A stretch of 64,000 nucleotides of DNA from Leptodactylus fallax (lineage: Eukaryota > Chordata > Amphibia > Anura > Leptodactylidae). The first letter of the stretch is position 1. Each line of letters opens with the position of its first letter. The notes under the pieces were generated by a model that was given only the letters and a program-made list of their open reading frames with translations, was not told where the DNA came from and did no database searches. Positions 24,901 to 36,900 of the stretch are shown in pieces. A program made the position numbers and the translations under genes. The stretch is from positions 1,562,001 to 1,626,000 of the forward strand of contig CAMRHE010000134.1 in NCBI GenBank assembly GCA_947044405.1, given 5' to 3'.

Positions 24901-27900
24901 CTTGCTGAAAAGAAAAAGAACCTGCAGCGTAAAATCTCAATATGTGTGTGGTGGTGCTTTTTTTTTTTTTTTTTTTGTTTTGTTTTGTTTTTTTTACATT
25001 TGTGGCCAGTACTTAGAGTAGGCCATAAATATATCATCTCTACAAAGATAAGCTGTTCGGGGATATGTTCAGTCCCTGTACTGTGCAGTTCGCGTAGATG
25101 GCTCCGTGTCCTTTATGCCATCCTTACAGCTCAGCTCCCATTGACTTTAATGGGAGCTGAGCTTGCAGCTCTGTGCACTGTGTATAGTACAAGGACCCGG
25201 CATACACCAGACCAGCTGGTCAGTGCAGAGGCCCTCTATCACGCTCTTACCGATCAGCTGTATATGGCCTATCCTAAGGATAATCCATTAAAAAAAAAAT
25301 TGTAGCAACCCCTTTAAGAGGTATTTAACTGTTATAATGTATGTTAAGTTATAAGTAAATGTCATTAAAATGTTGTCGCTTCCTAGCCAATTTGGGGGGT
25401 AAGAGGAACTGAGAATGTGGTTGTATTTTGGCCTGTGTCTTTAAGGAAGAACCTTGGTGCATTATTTCTTTAATCCCTTTGTGCCTCCTCCTTCCCCAAT
25501 GCTAGCAGTATTTGAACTGTATATTGCAAATTGTGAGCATTTTAGATGCATTAAAACAAGTTATTATATTAGGGAATTGTATTACAAGCAATTTCCTGTG
25601 GGTGTGATGAGTACCATTTAGTTAACCAAGTTCAGTGAGCATGGTTATTGCAATTTCAATGATAACAATATTTTAACATGATTTTATTTATTATCGAATC
25701 CTCGTTGACATTACATATGTGCTACAGCAGTCGTGACCATTTGGACACATTTTGGAGATGTATGTTTTTGAACCAATAGCAACTGTCTATTCTTGCCTAA
25801 GCATACATACAGTATTACAAAATTAGGATTTCATTGAACACTCAGTACAGATGTGCAGATTGCACTAGTGAAGTATGCTACCCTATACCACCTTATGTGT
25901 TTGTGGTATTCTGTTTTGGTACTGTACAAATTTTTTTATCATCATATATGGGATATAATATGGAAGAAAAGTGCACACTTATTTCATACTTATCAGTACG
26001 CACAGACCTGGTACAGTTGTAATATGGTCATGTGCATGCTTATGTGAAATACAGCAATACACTTTATAATATATTTAATAATTTGTGTGTCACATCTGTC
26101 CTTTATATTGCAGGTCTCCTGGACACAAGCATTAAGAACAATAGTGAAGAACTGTTATAAGCAGCATGGTAGGGAAGATTTGTTGTATGCGTTTGAGGAT
26201 CAGCAAACACAACAGGTGGCAACCGCGCATGGTATTGCTCACCTTGTGCCTTCACAGACTGTGGTACAGACCATCAGCAATCCGGATGGCACAGTGTCCC
26301 TAATTCAGGTTTGCTATGATTTTCAACCATAGTGATTACTGCAAAAGTTTATTTTTGGTGACTGTGTTTTCATTTTATATTTGTTAATCTGTGTTATGCA
26401 AATTCCTGAATTTAAGAACTTTTGTGGCGTAATAAAGTGGTCCAGTTCAAAGTCCTTAAAAAAAAAAATATTAATATTTTTAATATAGTTTAGTGTTATA
26501 GTTTGATAGCATACTGGAGTTACTCAAACAAATCGCTTACAAATGGAGATCCACTTGCAACCCTTTGCTATCTGCCCTTCTGTACGTCAGCTAAAATATA
26601 GACAAGGGTTTTCAAACTGGAAGAATGACAAGTAAAAGGGGTTTTCTGGAACTTATTAATTGGTGCCCAATCCTCAGAATAGGTCATCAATTAAAGATCA
26701 TTGGTGGTCCAACACCCAGGGTCCTTGTGGGTCAGCTGTTTGAAACTGAAGTGACCCTTCCTGAGTGCCACTTCTGCTTCACAGGCCATGTTAGATCACA
26801 TTTATCAGTCACGTGGCCTGTTCACAGCTCTATCCTATTAAAGAGGACCTTTTACCACCTCCACTAACTCAATTTCTTAACATCTGTTAATAGGTGCCAT
26901 TTCACTGATTTCACCACAATTGGAATTTCTCCTCTAGCCTCCACTGTTCCTGAGCAATCAGTGCAGTTAGTTTTGATACTTAGGCTCTGTAGTGTCAGGT
27001 GCACAGTGTCAGGCAGGAGAAAACGAGGGGGCATAATTCAAAGCTCTGAATCACGCCCCTTCCCTGCTCCTGCCTGACAGTAGAGAGACTAAATAGCATA
27101 TGATGCACCAAAACTAACAAAAATTATTGCTCGGGAACAGTGATAGCTAGAAAAAGAATTCCAGCTATGCTGGAACCAGTGGAACAGAGCCTATTAAATG
27201 TTGCAAATAGCTGGACTTGATGAAGTGATGAAAGGTCCTCTTCAAAGCAAATGGGCTGAGTTGCGATACCAAGTACAGTGGCTATACAAATGTACAGAGC
27301 TGTGTTTGATAAGTGCAGCTCTCCCTGGAACTCTGTAGTCTCTTTAAACAGCTGATTAGTGGGGGAAAGTGTGTCGGACCCCCGCCAATCTTCAGTTGAT
27401 GACCTATCCTAGGGATAGGTCATCAAATATTAAGCCTGGAAAACCCCTTTAATACCAGTGGAGAAATCTTGCAACCTCTCAGGAAAACTAGTTAATGTTG
27501 CAGATTGTTCTTTGAGCAATTCAATTATAAAGACTTCATTATTAGTAAAGGGTGCATCAACATGTTCCAGCTGCCTCATGCAACTGGAACAACGCCTACC
27601 GACAATGGCCAATGTCAGTGATTTTAAAAGTGAATCTGAGATGATGCCTTCAAAAATGTGCTGTCATTGACCATTCTGGGTGGACTGGATTACAGCCACA
27701 TACTGTAGCCACAATGTGGGAACTAAGTGGAAGTTGTTTCTTTGTGCTACAGAGAATTTGTGAACACATGTCCAACCATTAGTAGCACCTAATAGTTGTT
27801 TTGTTTGCTACAGGTCGGTACAGGAGCTACTGTTGCCACGCTTGCAGATGCATCGGAACTGCCAACTACTGTAACCGTTGCACAAGTCAATTATTCCACG

Positions 27901-30900
27901 GTTAGTGATGGAGAGGTAAGGTAATACTTTGCACAGAATGATATAAAGACCATGCCCAGTCAAAGCTGCCATGTATTTAAAGGGGTTGTCTGCTCAACAA
28001 ACATTTCACGTATGAACATCGTTTTATTCCCACATCATGTGACCGCTAGTATTCAGCACTTCTTATAAAGTCATGATCTACTCTTTGGGTTGCATTTCCA
28101 CCTACGACAAGAAGTGGCAGATAGTTATGTCACACCTCTTGGGACAAATTTGTAACTGACTTTTATACTGCTGCAATCCTGTCTATAGAAGCACTTAAGC
28201 TTCTCTTTTGATCAACTGACTACCCCTTTAAGATAAGTTGACAGAACCCCCTGATGCAGGGAAAATCAGTCTACAATGTTTATGATGAACCTCCAGTTTT
28301 CCCTCAATGGCAAGAATAACATATGCTGAGAGTCAGATAAGTTAAACTTCTATGTTCGCAGTGCTTTGCTTCATTTAACGCAGGATGCTTTTGTGGTTAT
28401 TCTGGGATTAAAGATGTGAAATTAGCAAATCTTGCTGTAACTGATAGGCCTTATTGACACGTCAGTATTTATAAGCAAAAGCCAGAAGAGCGGAGAGCAG
28501 ACTACAGAGAGAGATAAGGTATAAGGGAAAGATTTGTACCTGTTTTGTTTTTGACCCACTCCTGGTTTACAGACACTGATGCAAAACACTGCCATGTGAC
28601 TAAGGCCGTTTTGATTATTTTTTTTTTTTTTTTTTCTTTTCGACCACCAAAGTTATTTAAGCCACTATTGTGATAACGTTTGTTTCTAGAATCAGATCAG
28701 TTTGTGGCTTCCATCCCTAACCATTGATGCAAGTGTTAGGGCAGTCTTTAATCTAATCACATTTTTATACTTCTGCAAAAAAAAAAAAAAAGGAGAAAGT
28801 AATATCAAAGACTTTACATAGCAGTAACAGAGCTCTGTTTTTGTACAGAGCCATAATAGGGTAGGACTCCCATTTTAGCACATTGGTCATATTGAACCTC
28901 CTTATGTCTCTGTTTTCGTGCAGTGGCATACAAAGGTTAATTTTTTTTTGTTGGATTCTATATAAAACCAACAGAAATTTTGGCATGGTAGATTAACAGT
29001 GTTGTTCACTTTAAGACCAATGTTGCAAGACAAATGTTGTTTGTATAATAAGTTGTACAATTTTCCAATATACTTTCTGTATAAGTTCTTCATAGTTTAC
29101 TATATTTCTGCTTAGCTGCCATTCCTTCCTCTTACTTCCAGTGGTTAAAAATCCATCCACGGTCATGTGATATACAGGTCCATGGTCATGTGATGAACAC
29201 ACAGGTGCATAGCTCGTTACCAGATGAAGGTCTAATTACTGTGCTGTGACTATAACGAGTACAGATGGGCAAATCACTTTTTAACGAACCGGATTCTTCA
29301 TGAATATCCCAGATTTTGTTTGGTTTTTAGTGAAACCAAAATAATTTGTGATTATTTTCGGACTAACTAAAATGGCCACTGCAACATGCATTGCAGTAAA
29401 TTATTATACCTTGGGTCTCTTCAGAACCCTGAGTATAATAAGTATGCCCAGAGTAGGTGACAAAAATAAAAAAAACCTTTATACTCTCCTTCTATTACCT
29501 GTATTGGGCCTCCTTGCGGCGTCTGGCACTCTTTTGTGATGCCATGAGCCCCTAAGCTACCGCTGAGGTTTGTGACCCCAATGGCAGAGATTGAGTGTCC
29601 CAGTCACAGGTCTAAGCAGTGACCCTGAGCTCATGACATCACAGGAGAGCGCCAGATATCACTGAGGAGACAGAGCCTGGGACGGTGCGAGGAGACCCAA
29701 AAAAGGTAACGGAAGATGAGTATAAAATGTATTTTATTTATTGCGCCTCCCCTAGGCCTACACCTATTATACTCTGGGGTATGAAGAGATTTTTGTAATA
29801 TAAACAATAAGATTAGTCTTTCACTATTAGTCTAAAAGTGGACAACCCCTTTAAATGGCATATATATGGAGCTTTTCTTCCATACTAGTGTTGCTTGACA
29901 GCCATCCGGTGCTGCAGTACACAGGTAAATATGACGGTCATGTTTAGCTTTCTGTATAAATGTAAATCCAAGCACTACGTTGGTTATGCGAAAAGTGAAA
30001 AAAAATGTGTTTCACAATTGGTTATTATCCTTGTCCATGCAGCAGTACAGGATTATATAATAATAGAAAGGTTAGCATGTAGACTTGTGAATGCTTGGCA
30101 GTTCACCATGCCTGCAGCCATGACATGTGCCCTTTCTATACACCTCAGCTTTACTTGTGGCATATCCCACTATTATATCTTCCTGCCTGTGTCTTCTTTC
30201 TTGGCATATATTGCTTCATTTTGTTTATCTCAGCAACTACTTGATTTGGCACCTGAATACTCCCACCGAAGAAGGTTTAACAACCGAAACGTTTGGGAGA
30301 CTCTGCCAAGCATTCACAAGTCTACATGTTAACCTTTCTATTATATAATCCTGTATGGCTGCATGGACAAGGATAATAATCAATGTTGAAACACAAAATT
30401 TTTTTTTTCACTTTTTACATAGTGACAAGCCATCCAAATAGCACCCGATTTTATTACACAGAGTACAGAACAACATCTAAGTACCACATGTTTAGCTTTC
30501 TTGTCAACATATTTCCCCCCCACAGGTGGAGCAGAACTGGGCAACACTTCAAGGGGGAGAGATGACCATCCAAACAACGCAAGCTTCTGAAGCTACTCAA
30601 GCTGTAGCATCCCTAGCTGAAGCTGCTGTGGCAGCATCCCATGACATGGCTCCAGGAGCCACAGTGACTATGGCATTAAATAGGTATATAACTAATCTAA
30701 AGTGTATTATCAATATTTTTATGTCTCATTTTTTTAACTAGTAAAATTGTTTATACTACACAATTATACTGAACTGATTATGCAGTACTATGGATATAAA
30801 TATGATATTTAAAATACAAACTAGATAGATGAATCTACAAACTTATGTTTCGTTTTAGAGGATGGCTATTTGAGGCATAGGTTTTAAGATTTATCTGATA

Positions 30901-33900
30901 TCATTCAAACAGATATTTGTACTCTTAAAATATTTTGTTACATTGTTAGGTTATAAGAGAAATCAATCATGTGAAAAAAAAAGCAACCTACTGAAATTAG
31001 AAAATGTAACATGCAGTGTTATGACAGCAGAGGGCACTGTTACAGAAGAGTAGGGAGGGACGGGACACTTGAACTTGTTCAAATAGCACTTTTTATGTAA
31101 AAAGGGATTTTTTAACTGTGACTTTTGTGAATTGTCATGAGCTGGTTGTGTGGCCATATTCATAGCACCCTACATACTCGAGCTCTGAATGCAGTCAAGT
31201 AGTCCCACTTGACCCTAAATTTATGTAGAAGTTACTAACTTTTCTTGCAGCATCTTGACTGAACTTATTTTATTTAGGGCTTCTGTCAGCTGCCAAGTAT
31301 TAAGTAGATATTCTTTAAAAGGCAAATTTGCCTAAGATAGCATACCCTAATTTTATTGTGTCAAAAATATTCCAGCAAGATTTCAAGAGGACCTTTCACC
31401 AGCTCAATTTCTTAGCATTTGTTAATAGTTGCTGCTTCACTGATTCTGGAACAGTTGGAATTTTTTCTTTAGTCCCCACCATTCCCGAGCAATCAGTGCT
31501 GTTAGTTTTGGTGTCTGAAATGCTATTTAGTCTCTGTACAGTCAGGAGGGAAGTGTCAGGCAGGAGCAGGCAAGGGTTGTGATTCTGAGCTCTGATACTG
31601 GCTGGCCCTTCTGATATGGTGATATTGTGATGGTGGCTTTGGCTGTATGGTTGGGCCAGCACTAATACTAACTGTTTGTTGCTCGGGAATGGCGAGGGCA
31701 AAAAGTAAGTGTATTTTCATGTATAGCTTTGCCAGGGTCCTGATAGTATTTGAAAGATGTCATTTTTCTTCATGTAGAAGGGCTTATTTAATATGTTGTT
31801 GTTTTTTTTTCCATGTTGATTGTCTAATTATAGTGAAGCAGCGGCTCACGCAGTAGCGACATTGGCAGAAGCCACCCTACAAGGAGGAGGACAGATCGTA
31901 TTGTCAGGGGAGACTGCAGCGGCTGTCGGAGCACTGACTGGAGTACAGGATGCCAATGGTAGGATGCAGTTGGCTGTGTTGTATATGGGTACACACACAG
32001 TAGACTAGTTTGTATTGCTGACAGGCAAAAACTGGGTTTCTGGGTTATTATTATAGGGAGCCCTTTTGATTACTAAATGTTGTCACAGGTAAGCTCAATA
32101 TGAATGTTTAGTCATTTGATTATTAGAAAATTTGTAGTTATGCCAGATCTGCAAGCAGGTTTGCCAACCTTTCATAAGTTCCTAGTCAGTTAGTAGACAA
32201 TTAGTAAACATTTTTCCCCGTCCATGAGAAAATAGATGTACCTTTTTTTTTTGTTTGTTTTTTTAAGCTGGAGGAGCGTGTACAGATGGTGGGGGGTTTT
32301 TTTTGTTGTTTTTTTTCATTTTAGGTGAGGAGTGTCAAATATTTGTAGGAATCCGTTCTAGCCTCTGATTTAACAGTGTCCTTCCCGTGTACAATCTTTA
32401 AGTTTTCAATGGAGGGTCATTACGGATAATGAGTTTTAGTGATGGTGGCTTTGGCTGTATGGTTGGGAAGGGGGGGGGGGGGGGTTGATGACCATCTCAA
32501 ATTTCAAATTCCTCTGCCAATTACGTTATGTGAACCTAGCCTAACAATAGTAGATGCACATAGTGTAGGGTTATCCATTGCCCGGTTTAGTTAGGGGAGT
32601 TTGGGACTGCAAATTATCAGCATTTTACATGAAGCTACTTTAGGTGACCCAACTCATCCATGCTATTGAGTCAAATAGCTGCTGTGTTCGATAACATTAC
32701 ATTCTGACCACTCAGTTCCCTCAGCGAGAAACCGCTTTCATTTAAAAATTGGTTATCACTTTATTTGTACTTAAAGTTAAGGTAAATAGCAATTCCTTAT
32801 TCCTACCAAGAAACAAGTGGCTTTCTAAAACCAGTTGTAGGAATATTTTATTACATTGCTTTATTTTATATTGCAAAGAATTAGATTGGCTCCGCTAATG
32901 ATTAGTCCTCCTCTTCACCCTATACCCAAACCAGATCAGTACACAGCACTCTGCAGTTCCACTGATAAAAGTAGCAAGGGCTAATATATAGAAGGCACTT
33001 TATAACCTATGTTTTGTTACCCTTTGGATATTCAAGATTTCATAGCAGCAGCACTACATATTTCAGCAGTTGAGCCATTATATAGGTGGGGGAAAGGGCA
33101 GCTAGATAACATTGCAGACTCACCTTTTGGAATCCTACCAAATCTATATCTTATATATGTCTTGTAATCACACTTTTTTTTTTATAGAGATAGAGGTGTT
33201 TTAATATTCAGGTAGGGAAGCGGTGGGGAATTCACATTTTGAGTTTGGATTATTTGCTGTCCTTTTAAATTTACTAATCTCATTCTGATTGTAAGAATAT
33301 GAAAAAATAGCTTTTTTGCAACTTCCCAGTACATTTGCACAGTGATTGGATTGGTTATACCTCAGACAAAATGATACTAAAGACAATTCGGCTCAGTCCT
33401 TGCTTTGGTAGATATTTTTACATTTTTGATGAGTAATATTCATGAATCTGCCTGTGTATTTCATGTTGCCCTTAAGATGCCAGCATGTTCCATGGCACTG
33501 TACAAGAGATGGTCATCCCTTGAATAATTGACTTTCCTAATTGAGTCACCACATTGTACTCTGTTGTATTACATATTGGCCACATTTACTAACCCTGTCT
33601 AATATTTTGATAGTGTAAAGATGTTCCAGATTTATCAAGGTGAAAAATTTGACTCTCTTAGATAATGTTGGAGAAAACTGACAAAACATGGCTGTGAAAA
33701 ACAGAAGTGTGAATAAGGCCTTAGATATTGCACACTCTTGGTGAAAGCAGGAAGTAAAACAGATTTTGAGGGAGTTAGCCAAGAGAAGGTATAAGGGTAC
33801 ATGTTGCTGCCCGACCAGCGTAATCACATGTCAATTACCACTAGTTACCTGGCTGCATTTAAATCACAGAAAGTGTAGGTATAGACCGGCAAATAGTGGT

Positions 33901-36900
33901 AATTGGCCCGCAGATTCCGCAGTCAAGCTGTACCGCGTGACTGGGTTTACATGGTGCTGCTCTGCTGGCAAACTAAATGTGGTTTTTAATTTCAGTAATG
34001 CTTGACATTTATTACTATGTATTTCACCTGTATGGTAACAGCCATTAAATTGAAAACCTCTGGTGTATTGGTTGTTAGCATACAGGTGAAATGGATAGTA
34101 ACATATACTAGGCATTACTGCAGGCAGTTCTTAAGCAAAAAGTGTGGTGTAAACCCAGCCTTACTGAAAAACTGCATGCATTTTTTAACTGCAGGAATAC
34201 ATTGCACATGTTACTCTGTAACTGTCACATAATGGCCATTACACTGAAAACCTCTGGTTACTGGCATAGAACACATGTGCTACTCACAACTACAAATTCT
34301 TCAGGAAACATACACTGTGTAAATCCCCCCCTAAATTCCACATCCAGTTTGCCAATAAAGGAGTGAAAACAAATTACCTCTTTGTAACGCTAGGTTCACG
34401 CTAGCATCACTTCTCCATTGTTCGGGTCCATCAGGTGACCCAAACAGTGAGGCAGACCACTAAAACTGCAGTAACACTCAGAGTCCGACGGACCCCATTG
34501 GCTATGATGGGGCCCATCAGGTGTCTGCTGTTATGAAGCTGAAACTGGCGGAGGAAAAAGTTCTACGTGCAGGACTCTTTTTCTCTGCCTATTTTCAGGT
34601 GGACACTGTGACGGAGTCTCCAACGGATATGAATCTTGCCTTAGCTTCATAACTTTGTGAATAAAAGTAATCTAAATGGATAGATCACGTCATCAGATGT
34701 AGACTGGGAATTTATTTAGTGGCTTGCTCCAGTTTTATGGCATTGGAAAGGTAGCATATTTAGTACAAATTCAGAGTTAATATGTCATAAGAAATTTGGA
34801 TTTAAAATGCTGTTTTATTAGTATTCTCAACATGAGTTCAATGTGCACTGGAGATGCACGGCAGCAAGCTTGTCTATGAGAGGCCAGCCTTTAGGTGATT
34901 ACAACCCACCCTGCGGTTGCATTTGTGCCTTGCAGTCTTGTTATTCTTTGATGGGTGTGTAGAAGGTCTTGATGGCTTTCCTCCTCCCAGCATACCGCAG
35001 TGCAGAGGGATGGAGCTGTCCTGATTCCCCTCTCCTCCTCATGACCTTCCCAGCCCCTGACAGCTTGCTATGCTGTAAGGCAGCTCATGTGACTGCAGTA
35101 ATCCGGAGCTAGTAAACAGCTGTGCAGGAACATAGCAGGATGAATCAAGTCCATTGTTCCGCACTGCAGACCTGTCTTGGGCAGTCTTTCCTTAGCCTTT
35201 TTATGGAGTATATATAAATATATGCTTTTCATGCAGTAACATACATTTAAGTGCCTTGTCAGGTTGTACCTCCTAGTGGGGGTCATTGTGAGTAATAATT
35301 CATATTGCCATCATATACCTTTCGATAACATTACCACACCCTCTCCCCAGATAATCTTCATCCTCACTTGCCTAATTCAATGAACATGTGCGGATTATGT
35401 ACATTTAACCATTGATAAAAAATAGTGCTGTACAGTGCACACTTTGGTGGTTGGAGTAGCTAAAATAAATTAACTTTGTAGATTATTGGTTTATAATTGC
35501 TGAATGGCTTATGCTTTTATTAAAATAGGCATATTGCCTCTCTATTGCACGTTTCTTTTTCTTGCTTTACAATGAATCTTAAAGTCAGATACAACTTCAC
35601 CTTTCCCTTTCACTTAGTCAAATTGTATGACCTTATTCGCCACCCAGGGAATCAATGCTGCATTTTATTTTTGTTTTGGGTCATGTGTTTTTACCTAGAG
35701 TCTGTGTTTTCACATACAAGACCTTGTGACCATTACTATTCCAAGCAGTGCTGCGGGTGAAATAGCCTTTTTCCAGCCAGCAAAATAATGCTACCTTGTC
35801 TGTACTGACCCATGTGCCCCTACCCTTATGCATTTCCCTAGGTCCTAATTTTATGATATTTGGCTTGTATTAGATTAGCTCAGTGGTTTGTGTCTGTCTC
35901 TTTGAAATTTGGTCTGTTAGGGTGGGTTCACACCTGCGCTTCAGTCCATCCGTTGCCAATCCGAGTTAAAATCTCAGCGAACGGTATTGGCATCGGATAC
36001 AGACAGCTTAGTGACGCATTGGTTAAAAACCCATTCATTTGAATGGGTTTTTAAAGCAATGTGCGGGTGTCCGATTGCACCCTCTGCGCTGCGAAGCCGA
36101 TTTTTTTTCGTCGGACACAAAGTCCTGCATGTCCGACTTTGTTTCCGACGAAAAAAAAAGGATTCGCAGCGCAGAATGAATGGGTTTTTAACCAATGCGT
36201 CGCTGACCTGTCTGTATCCGATGCCAATCCCGTTCGCCGAGATTTTCACTCGGATTGGCAACAGACGGACTGAAGTGCAGGTGTGAACCCACCCTGAATA
36301 GTGTCCACTAGGTAAACTTAGCTTATGTAAAGGTTAACACTAGAGAGGGGGCAGTGTTTTGTTTTGTTCTTATCAAATACAGATTATGCAATACTGAAAA
36401 AACTTGGTAGGTTTTTCATTAGTTTGGTAAGTTTAAGTAAAAGCTGCATTTATGCTCTGTTGGGCAGATTTACTAGGACTTAATTCAGTCAAGTCTTGCG
36501 CAATTCTGTCCTTTATTATCAATTATCTTTATGAATCAAGTGCACACCTGCCAGAAAACTGGCGCAAGATATAATAAACATGTCTGGTCGTGGCATCTCA
36601 GCCCTGCTTCACCCACATTTTGACCAAATGGCGAGCGAGGTGCAAGACAAGGGATGTGGTGCATCTTTGGGGCAAGAAAGGACCTTGCGTTAAAGATATG
36701 CAACATTATCACCAATGTACATCAGAAAAATAGTGTAGAGTGGTTGATAAATTCTCCTGATTGTTTTTTATGGTCCACCAAAATGGCTATAGTTTTAACT
36801 TATCTTTAGTAAACCCTCAGATCCCTTGCTTCCCATTTAAGTATTGACTATTATTCAAAAGGGAGTGCCCAACGTATGGGCAATGTGTCATATTCTCTTA

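Noticed and set aside
24868..25305. 145-codon ORF in intron 6
   Set aside because: Runs through a T-homopolymer and a family C MITE; no recognisable motif.
29895..30332. 145-codon ORF in intron 8
   Set aside because: No domain or homology recognised, and it lies wholly within an nrf1 intron; cysteine/hydrophobic composition is typical of chance ORFs in T-rich DNA.
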